A stretch of 64,000 bases of DNA from JBBDIK01 sp964640385 (lineage in GTDB: Bacteria; Actinomycetota; UBA4738; JBBDHU01), in NCBI GenBank assembly GCA_964640385.1, contig CAZXFL010000002.1, positions 121,569-185,568 on the forward strand, given 5' to 3'. Under the pieces are notes generated by a model. That model made no database searches. It was given only the letters and a program-made list of their open reading frames with translations, and had not been told where the DNA came from. Of the stretch, positions 24,705-33,609 are shown piece by piece. Both the position numbers and the translations under genes were made by a program. How positions within the stretch are numbered: the stretch's first letter is position 1; each line of letters opens with the position of its first letter.

Positions 24705-26168
24705 CTACGGCGGAAGGAAGATGATCGGCGCCGGGTCCCGCGGCGGCTGGGTGAAGTCGAAGCTCGCGGAGACGTCCCCGAGGTCGGGCTCGTCCTCGCG
24801 GACGTTGGGACGGGAGTCCCGGTTGAGCATCGTCGTCGGGTCCAGGCGCTCGCTGCTGAGCCAGCGGTCCTCGATGAACTTCAGGTAGGCATCGAAGGAC
24901 AGGACCTGGTGATCCACGCACCCGATGGTCGGGTCCCCGCCGCCGCACGACTTCGCGTACGGACTCAGGACGATACCGGGGACGCGGAGGCCGTAGCCCA
25001 TCGCGTCGACGCGGATCGGTTTCATGTGGTCGTAGAACCCGCCCCAGTCGTCCCAGGTGAGGAAGATGGCGACGTCGTCCCAGACCGCGCTCTGCGCGAC
25101 CTCGTTGATCAGGTTCGTGACGTAGGCGTGGCCCGGGTTGAGAGAACCATGTCCCGGGTGTTCACTGTCCCTGCCCGATGGGATCACCCAGGAGACCTGC
25201 GGGAGGGTGTCGTTCTGGACCTGTGAGACGAAGGAGGACACGTGCTGGACGTTCCCCTGCTGTCCGTTGAGGTACGGGCGGCGGAACCAGAGCAGTGGGT
25301 TCCATCCCGGTGGGGTCGCGCCCTCGCCCCGCTGGCAGTCCTGCGGGGTCTGAGGGTATCCGCAGTTCAGCGACGTCTCCTCGCCCACGTAGTAGCCCCA
25401 GGAGACGTCGTTCTGGAAGAGCAGGTCGGTGACGTCGGTCCAGGGGTAGCTGCCGGTGTTGTTCGGACGCGGGTCCGAGGAGCAGCTCATGGGGTTGGTC
25501 TTGCTCGTGCAGGTGGCGGACCAGGCCGAGACCAGGTACAGGTGCGCGGGCAGGCTCCAGGAGTCCACCGGCTGGAACATCTTGTCCTGCAACACGCCCC
25601 AGTCCGCGTACGCCCAGTAGTTCGGGATCTCGGCGTCGGTATGGAAGCCCATGAGGTCGGGCTGGTTGCCGGGCCCGTTGTGCTTCCTGCAGGACCGCTT
25701 CGTCGGATCCTGGATGCACGGGCCGCTCTGCGGCGAACCCTTGGCCGCCCTGATGAACCCGTCCATCTTCCCGTCGTTCACGGAGATGATGGAGGCCGTA
25801 TGGCTGTGGGGTCCGCCGAGGTTGCTCAGGTTCGTGCTGTGGAACGGCTTGGAGCACCGGTCCATGAACGGATGCGGCATGCAGGTCTTGAACGCTCCGC
25901 CGGGTTTGCGCGGAAGTCCCAGGACGGTTTGACCGCTCGGGTGCTGATACGTACCGAAGTAGTGGTCGAACGAGCGGTTCTCCTGGACGATGAAGATCAC
26001 GCGGTTGATGTTGCAGATCGGCCATGGGGTGCACGGCGTGGGGCCGCGCGTCTCCGGGGTTCCGGCGTCCGGTCGCTCGGGAGGGGTGTCGTCCTTGAAG
26101 GCGGCCAGGGAAAGGATCAAGAGGACGGCGACCCCGGCGGACAGGACGCGAGTGGCCCGGCTGGTCAT
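24705..26168 (-). CDS. Phosphoesterase family protein (PF04185), array member 3
   Basis: This 487-residue protein has a signal peptide (hydrophobic residues 8-24) without a clear lipobox. ENRSFDHY is at residues 63-70, SWSLPAHLYL near residue 212 and LTWDDWGGFYDHMKPI near residue 375. The last residue of the usual PP after DHxK is isoleucine here, a small departure that may tune the active site. It belongs to subgroup I and is most like member 5 in the LWFRR region. Several paired cysteines suggest disulfides formed outside the cell. A TAGACT box lies 9 bases before the ATG. Confidence 0.92.
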   Translation of the reverse strand: MTSRATRVLSAGVAVLLILSLAAFKDDTPPERPDAGTPETRGPTPCTPWPICNINRVIFIVQENRSFDHYFGTYQHPSGQTVLGLPRKPGGAFKTCMPHPFMDRCSKPFHSTNLSNLGGPHSHTASIISVNDGKMDGFIRAAKGSPQSGPCIQDPTKRSCRKHNGPGNQPDLMGFHTDAEIPNYWAYADWGVLQDKMFQPVDSWSLPAHLYLVSAWSATCTSKTNPMSCSSDPRPNNTGSYPWTDVTDLLFQNDVSWGYYVGEETSLNCGYPQTPQDCQRGEGATPPGWNPLLWFRRPYLNGQQGNVQHVSSFVSQVQNDTLPQVSWVIPSGRDSEHPGHGSLNPGHAYVTNLINEVAQSAVWDDVAIFLTWDDWGGFYDHMKPIRVDAMGYGLRVPGIVLSPYAKSCGGGDPTIGCVDHQVLSFDAYLKFIEDRWLSSERLDPTTMLNRDSRPNVREDEPDLGDVSASFDFTQPPRDPAPIIFLPP

Positions 26169-26177
26169 GAGGCGCCC

Positions 26178-26183
26178 AGTCTA
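26178..26183 (-). promoter_or_regulatory. -10 box, array member 3
   Basis: TAGACT ends 9 bases before the ATG at 26168. Confidence 0.5.
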
Positions 26184-26202
26184 CGGGTCGGCCGCCGCCC
26201 GG

Positions 26203-27642
26203 TCATGGCGTCGGGTCCAGGATCGGGGGGTCCCTGGGCTCCTGGCTGAAGTCGAAGGCCCTGGTGATGTCCCCCAGGGCCTTGACGTTCTCGCGGACCG
26301 TCGGGCGGGGGTCGGGGCGCGACATCGTCTTGGGGTTCAACCGCTCACCGTCGAGGAACCGGTCCTCGATCAGGACGAGGTAGGCGTCGTGAGAGAGGGT
26401 CTGGTGATCGATATACCCCCTCTTCGCGTACGGGCTGATCATCAGCCCCGGGACCCGCAGGCCGTAGCCGTTCATGTCGACCTTCGGGGGCTCCTTGTGG
26501 TCGTAGAACCCTCCCCAGTCGTCCCACGTCAGGAAGATGGCGGTGGACTCCCAGTCCGGTCCCTCGCCGATCGCGTTCACGACCTCGGTTACGAACTCCT
26601 GTGCGGCGGTGATCGGCGCCCCGCTGCCCGGGTGGTCGCTGAACCCCCTGCCCGGGACCACCCAGGTGACCGCCGGGAGGTTCCCGGTCTCAGCCGCCTT
26701 GAAGAGCGCTTGGTGGGTCTGGATGTTCCCCAGCTGGTCGTTCTCGTGGACCGTCACGAACCCCGGCAGTGGGTTCATCGCTTTCGGCGTACCGATGTTG
26801 TGCTTCTCGCTGTCCCCGCAGGGGGCGATGTTGCACGTGCCCGGCGCGTTGTACCAGGCCCAGCTCACGTCACGCTCGTTCAACAGGTAGGTGATGTCCG
26901 TCCAGGCGTACGGCGGCTTCTTGCGCGGGTGCCATTTCTGTCCGCCGGCCGCCTGGACCGAGTCGTTCGTGCAGCTCATCGGGTTTTCGCTCCGGCAGCG
27001 AGCCGCCCACCCGGACACGATGAACATGTGCGCGGGGAGCGTCCAGGAGTCGACGGAGGCGTACAGGTTGTCCTGAAGGACCCCCCAATCGGCGTACGCC
27101 CAGTAGTTCGGGATCTCGTTGCGGGTGTGGTAACTCATGACATCCGGTTGCCCCTTCGGGCCGAACGAGTTCGCGCACTCGGGGCTGTCGCGATGCAGGA
27201 GGCACCAGCTGTCGCCCCCGAGGATCGCCGCCTCGATGAAGCCGTCCATCTTCCCGCCGTTGATGGAGGCGATCGAGTGCGGCTTCCCGTGCGGACCACC
27301 GTTGTTGATGAGGTCGGTGGAGTGGTACGGCGTCGAGCAGCGGCCGCCGTACTCGGGATCCGGGACGCAGACATTCTTCGGGAGGCCGTCGGCACCCGGA
27401 TAGGTTCCGAAGTAGTGATCGAAGGACCGATTCTCCATCACGATGAAGACCAGGTGATCGAGCTTGAAGATGCCCTTGCGCTCGGCATCGGCGATCGGGC
27501 TCGGCGAGGGCGTCGCTGGGAGCGACGCCGTTCCCTTGCCGGCAGGAGCCGAAGGTGACGGGGGTGAGGTGGGACCTAGGCCGGCCTGCGTGCAGGCGGC
27601 GGCGAGCACTCCGACTACGAGGATGAGGGCGGTGCGACGCAC
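26203..27642 (-). CDS. Phosphoesterase family lipoprotein (PF04185), array member 4
   Basis: This 479-residue protein is a lipoprotein: VLAAAC with the acylated cysteine at residue 17, then a Pro/Ser/Ala linker of about 35 residues that lifts the enzyme from the membrane. ENRSFDHY is at residues 70-77 and LTWDDWGGFYDHKEPP near residue 370. It belongs to subgroup II (KGIFKLDHL before the motif, TYPGADGLPKN after it) with members 6 and 7. The GTG at 27642 is chosen because it puts the signal at the N-terminus and lies 8 bases after a TAGACT box. The open frame extends further upstream into the neighbour but without a plausible start. Confidence 0.92.
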   Translation of the reverse strand: MRRTALILVVGVLAAACTQAGLGPTSPPSPSAPAGKGTASLPATPSPSPIADAERKGIFKLDHLVFIVMENRSFDHYFGTYPGADGLPKNVCVPDPEYGGRCSTPYHSTDLINNGGPHGKPHSIASINGGKMDGFIEAAILGGDSWCLLHRDSPECANSFGPKGQPDVMSYHTRNEIPNYWAYADWGVLQDNLYASVDSWTLPAHMFIVSGWAARCRSENPMSCTNDSVQAAGGQKWHPRKKPPYAWTDITYLLNERDVSWAWYNAPGTCNIAPCGDSEKHNIGTPKAMNPLPGFVTVHENDQLGNIQTHQALFKAAETGNLPAVTWVVPGRGFSDHPGSGAPITAAQEFVTEVVNAIGEGPDWESTAIFLTWDDWGGFYDHKEPPKVDMNGYGLRVPGLMISPYAKRGYIDHQTLSHDAYLVLIEDRFLDGERLNPKTMSRPDPRPTVRENVKALGDITRAFDFSQEPRDPPILDPTP

Positions 27643-27650
27643 GACGGGGG

Positions 27651-27656
27651 AGTCTA
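27651..27656 (-). promoter_or_regulatory. -10 box, array member 4
   Basis: TAGACT ends 8 bases before the GTG at 27642; no ribosome site is present. Confidence 0.5.
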
Positions 27657-27695
27657 CCGAGTCGGTCCGGAAACCGCCCTGGACCCCCCCCACGC

Positions 27696-29111
27696 TCAGG
27701 TCGGCAGGATCGGGGCCGGACGCGGTGGCATGGTGAAATCGAAGGCGGCTGCGAGGTCGCCGAGGATGGGCTTGGTCTCTCGCACGCTTGGGCGGGAGTC
27801 CGGGCGGGTGAGCGTGGACGGGTCGAGCCGTTCCCCGCTCAGGAAGCGGTCTTCGATCAGCTTGAGGTACGCATCGAAGCTCAGGACCTGGTGGTCGACG
27901 TACGCCTGCTTGGCGTACGGGCTGATGACCAGGCCGGGCACCCGGATCCCGTAACCCATCGCGTCCACCTTCGGTGGTCTCACGTGGTCGTAGAACCCAC
28001 CCCAGTCGTCCCACGTGATGAAGATCGCCGTGTCGTTCCAGATGGGGCTCTGGCCGATGGCGTTGACCAGTTCGGTGACGTAACGCTCTCCCGGCCGGAG
28101 CGAGCCGTGATTGGGATGCTCGCTCTCGAGTTCACCCGGGATGACCCAGGCGACCGGCGGGAGCGTTCCGTCCTGGACCTGCTCGAGGAAGTCGGAGGTG
28201 TGCTGCACGTTGTCCTGCTGCCCGTCGTCCTTGACCGTCCGGAACCACAGGAGCGGGTTCCAGCTGATCTCGGACATGTTGTCCCGACGGGCGCAGTCCC
28301 GACGGGTGAGTGGGAGGCCGCACGAGAGGTCGGTCTGGTCGCTCACGTAGTATCCCCACGGCACGCCCTGTTCGTGGAGCAGGTACGTGATATCCGTCCA
28401 CGGGTAGACGGGCGCGATGGGCGTCTCGGGTTCCGAGCGGCACGACATCGGTCCTGCCTTGCACGTGGCCGCCCACCCCGAGACCAGGTACAGGTGGGCA
28501 GGCAGACTCCACGAGTCCACCGGTGCGAACATACGGTCCTGTAGGACCCCCCAGTCCGCGTAGGCCCAGTAGTTCGGGATCTCCTGGTCGGTGTGGTAGC
28601 CGATGACGTCGGGCTGCCCTTTCGGTCCCGTCTTATCCCGGCACGCCGCCTTGGAAGGATGCTCGATGCAGTATCGAGCACGGTCATCGTCCATCGCGGC
28701 GTGGATGAAACCATTCATCTTCCCGCGGTTCACGTCGATGACCGACGCGTCGTGGCCGTGCGGTCCTCCGTTATCAGCGAGCGTCGTGCTGTGGTACGGC
28801 TTCTGGCACTTCCCCTGGACCGGGTTGGGGACGCAGACCGCGAAGCTCCCGTCGGGGTTCCGGGGGATCCCGTTCACGGGCTCGCTCGAGGGTGACTCGT
28901 AGGTCCCGAAGTAATGATCGAACGAGCGGTTCTCCTGGACGATGAAGATCAGGTAGTTCAGGTTCTCGATCCCGACGGGCGCGCGTGTCGTCGGAGCGCC
29001 CCCGCTCGCGGCACCGGGTCGTGACCCGGCGTCGGTGAACGCCGCCAGCACCACCACGGTGACCATCGCTGGGGCGAGGAAGAGCGCGCGAGCTCGGCGG
29101 TGGCCCTGCAT
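27696..29111 (-). CDS. Phosphoesterase family protein (PF04185), array member 5
   Basis: This 471-residue protein has a signal peptide (hydrophobic residues 9-25, no lipobox). ENRSFDHY is at residues 60-67, SWSLPAHLYL near residue 203 and ITWDDWGGFYDHVRPP near residue 363. It belongs to subgroup I (GIPRNPDGSF), although the CTP-type cysteine motif before ENRSFDHY is missing and replaced by VGIENLNYL. The layout TAAACT-N6-ATG is the clearest leaderless start of the array. Confidence 0.92.
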   Translation of the reverse strand: MQGHRRARALFLAPAMVTVVVLAAFTDAGSRPGAASGGAPTTRAPVGIENLNYLIFIVQENRSFDHYFGTYESPSSEPVNGIPRNPDGSFAVCVPNPVQGKCQKPYHSTTLADNGGPHGHDASVIDVNRGKMNGFIHAAMDDDRARYCIEHPSKAACRDKTGPKGQPDVIGYHTDQEIPNYWAYADWGVLQDRMFAPVDSWSLPAHLYLVSGWAATCKAGPMSCRSEPETPIAPVYPWTDITYLLHEQGVPWGYYVSDQTDLSCGLPLTRRDCARRDNMSEISWNPLLWFRTVKDDGQQDNVQHTSDFLEQVQDGTLPPVAWVIPGELESEHPNHGSLRPGERYVTELVNAIGQSPIWNDTAIFITWDDWGGFYDHVRPPKVDAMGYGIRVPGLVISPYAKQAYVDHQVLSFDAYLKLIEDRFLSGERLDPSTLTRPDSRPSVRETKPILGDLAAAFDFTMPPRPAPILPT

Positions 29112-29117
29112 CGGGCA

Positions 29118-29123
29118 AGTTTA
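29118..29123 (-). promoter_or_regulatory. -10 box, array member 5 (leaderless)
   Basis: TAAACT ends exactly 6 bases before the ATG at 29111. Confidence 0.55.
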
Positions 29124-29136
29124 CGGGCGCGTCCCC

Positions 29137-30546
29137 CTAGGGGGTTGGATCCAGGACCATCGGCTTGCGCGGTTCCTGGCTGAAGTCGAACTCCTTGCGC
29201 AGGTCGCCGAGGATCTTCACGTTCTCGCGGACCGTGGGCCTGGGGTCGGGGCGGCCGTCGTTCTTCGGGTTCAGCCGCTGACCGTCCAAGAAGATGTCCT
29301 CGATGAACTTGAGGTAGGCATCGAACGAGAGCGTCTGCGAGTCGATGTACCCCTTCTTGGCGTACGGGCTCACCATGAACGCCGGAACGCGAAGTCCGTA
29401 CCCGTTCTCGTCGACCCGCGGGGGCTTCACGTGGTCGTAGAACCCGCCCCAATCGTCCCAGGCGACGAAGATCGCGGTCGAGTCCCAATCCGGGCCCTCC
29501 ATGGCGGCGTTGATCACTTTCGTGACCCACTCCTGTCCCTTGGAGATCGGCGCGCCGTTGCCGGGATGATCGCTGAACCCGTTCCCCGGCAGCACCCAGG
29601 AGACCGAGGGAAGGGTGCCGTTCTCCGCGGCGGCGAGGTACGACGGATGGAACTTGATGTTGTCCATCTGGTCGTTTTCGTGGACCGTCTGGAACCCCGG
29701 CATGACGTTGATCGCGCTCGAGGTGCCCTCGGGGCCCTTCTTGCAGTCCTTGCTCCAGCAGGTGCCAGGGCTCACGTACCAGGCCCAGCTCACGTTGTTC
29801 TCGTGGAGCAGGTAGGTGATATCCGTCCAGGCGTAGGGCACAGCGTCTCGCTTAGCCTTCTCGAGCCCCGCGTAGATCTCCGACCTGCAGCTCATCGCGC
29901 GCTCGTGGTCCTTGCAGAATGCCGACCAGCCGGAGACCATGAACAGGTGCGACGGCAGGGTCCAGGAGTCGACCGGCGCGAACATGCGGTCCTGCAGCAC
30001 GAAGTTGTCCGCGTACTTCCAGTAGTTCGGGATCTCGGCGCGGGTGTGATAGCCCATCACGTCCGGCTGAAGCTGGGGCCCGGTGAAGTCCTTGCACTTC
30101 TTGAGCGTCGGATGGAAGGAGCAGATCTTGTCCGGCTGCAGCAGGGTCGCCTGGATGAAGCCGTCCATCTTCCCGCCGTTGATGTCCATGTCCGACTGCG
30201 GCTTGGAGTGCGGGCCACCGTAGTCCACGAGGGACGTGTCGTGGTACATCCCGAGGCAGCGGTCGTCCAGGATCGGATGGATCGCGCAGTCTTTGCCGCC
30301 GCCCTTGAGGCCGTTGGCACCGGGGTAGGTCCCGAAGTAGTGGTCGAACGACCGGTTCTCCTGCATCACGAAGATCAGGTGTTCGAGCTTGAAGATGCCC
30401 TTCTTCTCCGCGGCGGGGGATGTTGAGGAGGGTGATCCGGATGCAGTGCTCGAGGAGGCGCTCGGCGTCGATGTGCCGCGAGCCGTACAGGCGGCGAGGA
30501 CGAGCGCGATCGTGAGAGCGAGGGCGATGGAGGAGGGTTTCCGCAC
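29137..30546 (-). CDS. Phosphoesterase family lipoprotein (PF04185), array member 6
   Basis: This 469-residue lipoprotein has lipobox VLAAC with the cysteine at residue 20, then a Ser/Thr-rich linker to about residue 46. ENRSFDHY is at residues 63-70 and VAWDDWGGFYDHVKPP near residue 363, with alanine in place of the usual threonine before the acidic pair. It is subgroup II (GIFKLEHLIFVMQ) and most like member 7: both carry YWKYADNFVLQDRMFAP where other members have YWAYADWGVLQD. The GTG at 30546 follows a TAGACT box by 8 bases. Confidence 0.92.
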   Translation of the reverse strand: MRKPSSIALALTIALVLAACTARGTSTPSASSSTASGSPSSTSPAAEKKGIFKLEHLIFVMQENRSFDHYFGTYPGANGLKGGGKDCAIHPILDDRCLGMYHDTSLVDYGGPHSKPQSDMDINGGKMDGFIQATLLQPDKICSFHPTLKKCKDFTGPQLQPDVMGYHTRAEIPNYWKYADNFVLQDRMFAPVDSWTLPSHLFMVSGWSAFCKDHERAMSCRSEIYAGLEKAKRDAVPYAWTDITYLLHENNVSWAWYVSPGTCWSKDCKKGPEGTSSAINVMPGFQTVHENDQMDNIKFHPSYLAAAENGTLPSVSWVLPGNGFSDHPGNGAPISKGQEWVTKVINAAMEGPDWDSTAIFVAWDDWGGFYDHVKPPRVDENGYGLRVPAFMVSPYAKKGYIDSQTLSFDAYLKFIEDIFLDGQRLNPKNDGRPDPRPTVRENVKILGDLRKEFDFSQEPRKPMVLDPTP

Positions 30547-30554
30547 GAGGCGTG

Positions 30555-30560
30555 AGTCTA
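30555..30560 (-). promoter_or_regulatory. -10 box, array member 6
   Basis: TAGACT ends 8 bases before the GTG at 30546. Confidence 0.5.
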
Positions 30561-30593
30561 TCGTCCGGCAGTGATCCCGGCCCCCAACCGGGG

Positions 30594-32033
30594 TCAGGGT
30601 GCCTTGACGATGAGCGGCGGTCGGGGCGGCTGAGTGAAGTCGAATTCCTTGGACAGGTCGCCGAGGATCTTCACGTTCTCGCGGACCGTCGGCCGCGGAT
30701 CGGGCCGGCCGTCGTTCTTCGGGTCGAGTCGCTGTCCATCCATGAACCGGTCCTCGATCAGCTTCAGGTACGCGTCGAAGGTCAGTGTCTGATGGTCGAT
30801 GAACCCTTCCTTGGCGTACGGGCTGATCATCAGCCCGGGAACCCTGATCCCGTAGCCGTTCACGTCGACCCTCGGCGGCTTCACGTGGTCGTAGAACCCG
30901 CCCCAGTCGTCCCAGGTGATGAAGATGGCCGTCGACTCCCAGTCGGGCCCCTGCATCGCGGCATTGACCATCTGGGTGACGAACCGCTGTCCGGCCTTGA
31001 GGTCGCTGTGCCCCGGGTGCTCGCTTTCGCCGATCGACGGGATCACCCATGAAACCTGCGGCAGCTTGCCGCTCTCGGCTTCCTTGACGTACTCAGTGTA
31101 CGGGCGGATGAACTTCTCCTGGTTGGTCTCCTTGATCGTCGTGAACCCTGGCAGGACGTTCTGGAACCCCGTCGACAGATCGCTGTTCTTCGCCTTGTCG
31201 CATGCCTTGCCGTAGCAGGTGCCGCCGGGGGCAACGAAGTAGCTCCAGCTCACGCCATGTTTCTTCATGAGCCAGGTGATATCGGTCCATGCATAGGGCG
31301 TGTCCTTCGGATTCTTCGGCGTCTGGACCTCCCCGCCGTAGCCGCCGATCTCGGAGCGACAGCTCATCGGCTTGTTGTTGCTCGCGCAGATCGCCGACCA
31401 GGCGGATACCAAGTACAAGTGTGCGGGGAGAGTCCACGAGTCGGTGGGCGCGAACATCCGGTCTTGGAGCACGAAGTTGTCCGCGTATTTCCAGTACACG
31501 GGGATCTCGGCGCGTGTGTGGTACCCCATGACCTCCGGTTGCTGTTGCGGGCCCAGGCGGTCCTTGCAACTCGCGAGCCCCCGGTTGTTCGCGCAGACGT
31601 TGTCGGCCTGGCTCATGGCCGCCTCGATGAAGCCATCCATCTTCCCGCCGTTCACCGCGGTGTCCGATGCGGGTTTCGTGTGCGGACCGCCGATGTCCTT
31701 GGTGTCGGTGTCGTGATAGGGCCTCGCGCAGCGCCCGCCGAACGCCGGGTCCGGAACGCAGGCGTTCTTGGGGATCCCGTTCGCTCCCGGATACGTCCCG
31801 AAGTAGTGATCGAACGACCGGTTCTCCATCACGATGAAGATGAGGTGGTCGAGCTTGTCGATCCCCTTCGCTTCGGACGAAGGAGAAGCCGAGGGCGTGC
31901 CGGCCGGCGAAGAGGCAGATGCCGGTGTGGTCGGGGGGCGTGCAGCCGGGCTGCTCGAGGGCGTTCCCTTGGGGCACGCCGTGGCGACGAGAGCGACGGC
32001 GGCGAGGGAGAGCACGATCCGACGGCCGGTCAT
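30594..32033 (-). CDS. Phosphoesterase family lipoprotein (PF04185), array member 7
   Basis: This 479-residue lipoprotein has lipobox VATAC with the cysteine at residue 20, then a Pro/Ser/Ala linker. ENRSFDHY is at residues 70-77 and ITWDDWGGFYDHVKPP near residue 376. It is subgroup II and closest to member 6 (shared YWKYADNFVLQDRMFAP and the RPDPRPTVRENVKILGDL ending), so these two probably come from the latest duplication. It is the first member of the array, 42 bases downstream of the kamA stop. A TAGACT box lies 12 bases before the ATG. Confidence 0.92.
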   Translation of the reverse strand: MTGRRIVLSLAAVALVATACPKGTPSSSPAARPPTTPASASSPAGTPSASPSSEAKGIDKLDHLIFIVMENRSFDHYFGTYPGANGIPKNACVPDPAFGGRCARPYHDTDTKDIGGPHTKPASDTAVNGGKMDGFIEAAMSQADNVCANNRGLASCKDRLGPQQQPEVMGYHTRAEIPVYWKYADNFVLQDRMFAPTDSWTLPAHLYLVSAWSAICASNNKPMSCRSEIGGYGGEVQTPKNPKDTPYAWTDITWLMKKHGVSWSYFVAPGGTCYGKACDKAKNSDLSTGFQNVLPGFTTIKETNQEKFIRPYTEYVKEAESGKLPQVSWVIPSIGESEHPGHSDLKAGQRFVTQMVNAAMQGPDWESTAIFITWDDWGGFYDHVKPPRVDVNGYGIRVPGLMISPYAKEGFIDHQTLTFDAYLKLIEDRFMDGQRLDPKNDGRPDPRPTVRENVKILGDLSKEFDFTQPPRPPLIVKAP

Positions 32034-32045
32034 AATGGTCGATGG

Positions 32046-32051
32046 AGTCTA
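32046..32051 (-). promoter_or_regulatory. -10 box, array member 7
   Basis: TAGACT ends 12 bases before the ATG at 32033, which would leave a leader of about five bases. Confidence 0.45.
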
Positions 32052-32075
32052 CGCGCTGTCCGTGGGTTCCGCAGG

Positions 32076-33509
32076 CTACGCCGGGGTCAGTTCGAGTTCA
32101 CCGAGACGGCCTTGGCTCACGATCTCGCGCCAGTACGTCTGGCCGTCCTCGGGCAGGGTGTAGATCGGATCGTAGTAGGGGTACCTGCGGGTCAACGCCT
32201 CGGGATCGTCATCCTCGATCCCGGTCCGGTAGTTCTTCGTCCAGTAGGAGATGCCCTTGGTGTAGTCGTACTCCGAGAGCATGTGGGCCCAGCGCTTGCC
32301 GACGAACGGCACGTCCACGACCATGCGCGGCGTCGCGAAGCCCGGGAGGTACCCCATGATCGCGTACTGCAGGTCCTGGACCTCCTTGACGCTGGTGCGC
32401 CAGTGCTCGGCGTTGGGGATCATGTCGCAGATGTAGAAGTAGTAGGGCATCACCTTCGCGTGATCCAGGAGCATGAAGCAGAGCTCCAGCAGCTCGTTCG
32501 GGGTCGTGTTCACGCCGCGGAGGAGCACGCCTTGGTTGCGGACGTCGCGGAAGCCGGCGTCCAGGACCATCTGCACGGCGTCGCCCACCAGCGGTGTGAC
32601 CTGCTGGGCCGCGTTCACATGGGTGTGGACGGCGATCTGTGCGCCGCGCTCGTTGGCCTTGGCCCCCATCCGTTCGAAGCCGCCCTTGACGTCGTCCTGG
32701 AGGAAATGCTGTGGGATCCCCATGAGCCCCTTCGTCGCCAGCCGGATGTCGCGGATGTTCTCGATGTCCAGCAGGGACATGACGAACTCTTCGAGCCGCT
32801 TGATCGGAAGGTTCGCGACGTCGCCGCCTGAGACCACCACGTCACGGACCTGTGGGGTCGTGCGCAGGTACTCGAGCATCGCGTCCCAGCGTTCGCTCTG
32901 CTTCATCTCGAACTTGTACTTGAGGACCTGCTCGGTGTCGGTGCCGACGAGGTCCATCCGCGTGCAGTGACCGCAGTACTGCGGGCAGGTGGGGAGGAGT
33001 TCGGCGAGCACTTTGGTGGGGTAGCGGTGCGTGAGTCCCTCGACCGCCCACATATCGGCCTCGTGGAGCGAGTCGCGGGACGCCATCGGGTGCGACGTCC
33101 ATTCGGTTTCGCGCTCGGAGAACATCGGGATCATGTAGCGGCGAACCGGGTCGGCCTTGAATCCTTCGCCGAAGTCCATGGTGTTGAGCATCTGCGGGGG
33201 CACGAGCATCGCCATCGTCGAGCGCTCGTGCTGGTCCTTTTCGATGTCGTTCAGGTCGGTGTCGTTGATGAGGTCGCCGAGCGTGTCCTTGAGCTGCTTC
33301 AGGTTCTTGACCGTGTGTGCGCGTTGCCACTGGGCCGTGTGCCACTCCACTTTCGTCACGTCCTGGTAGGCGGGGATCCGTGTCCAGTCCGGCTCGACGT
33401 ACTCCCGTTTCAGCGGGTACGCGAACGGCTGGTGCGCGGCGTGTGCGTGACCGACCTCATGGTGCGGTCGCTCCTGGTTGGGACGGGGCTGCGGGGCGAT
33501 CTCGCTCAT
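32076..33509 (-). CDS. kamA: Lysine 2,3-aminomutase family radical-SAM enzyme
   Basis: This 477-residue protein is a lysine 2,3-aminomutase: it moves the alpha-amino group of lysine to the beta carbon using SAM, a 4Fe-4S cluster and PLP. The cluster is C175, C179, C182 (CPQYCGHC) and the following SGGDVANLPIKRL is the SAM-contact region. The long N-terminal helical part is typical. Beta-lysine is used for lysine fermentation, osmoprotection (N-acetyl-beta-lysine) or natural products; no ablB-type acetyltransferase or fermentation gene is here. The ATG at 33509 has an AAAGG about 10 bases upstream, and a strong promoter lies ahead. The related EF-P(Lys) modifying enzyme EpmB is shorter. Confidence 0.9.
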   Translation of the reverse strand: MSEIAPQPRPNQERPHHEVGHAHAAHQPFAYPLKREYVEPDWTRIPAYQDVTKVEWHTAQWQRAHTVKNLKQLKDTLGDLINDTDLNDIEKDQHERSTMAMLVPPQMLNTMDFGEGFKADPVRRYMIPMFSERETEWTSHPMASRDSLHEADMWAVEGLTHRYPTKVLAELLPTCPQYCGHCTRMDLVGTDTEQVLKYKFEMKQSERWDAMLEYLRTTPQVRDVVVSGGDVANLPIKRLEEFVMSLLDIENIRDIRLATKGLMGIPQHFLQDDVKGGFERMGAKANERGAQIAVHTHVNAAQQVTPLVGDAVQMVLDAGFRDVRNQGVLLRGVNTTPNELLELCFMLLDHAKVMPYYFYICDMIPNAEHWRTSVKEVQDLQYAIMGYLPGFATPRMVVDVPFVGKRWAHMLSEYDYTKGISYWTKNYRTGIEDDDPEALTRRYPYYDPIYTLPEDGQTYWREIVSQGRLGELELTPA

Positions 33510-33551
33510 CGGACGCGACCTTTCACGTCGAACGGATGGGGTTCTAGAGCG

Positions 33552-33579
33552 ATTATACGCGTAGTCTATCCGGACGCAA
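33552..33579 (-). promoter_or_regulatory. Promoter of kamA
   Basis: On the minus strand TTGCGT (33579-33574) and a perfect TATAAT (33557-33552) are 16 bases apart. The leader to the ATG is about 37 bases, so unlike its neighbours kamA is not leaderless. Confidence 0.65.
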
Positions 33580-33609
33580 TCCCGGTTCTCCGAATGACAT
33601 TCGGCCCTC

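Noticed and set aside
26203..28014. Longer version of array member 4
   Set aside because: The upstream part lies inside array member 5 on the same strand in another frame; the lipoprotein signal and the -10 box fix the start at 27642.
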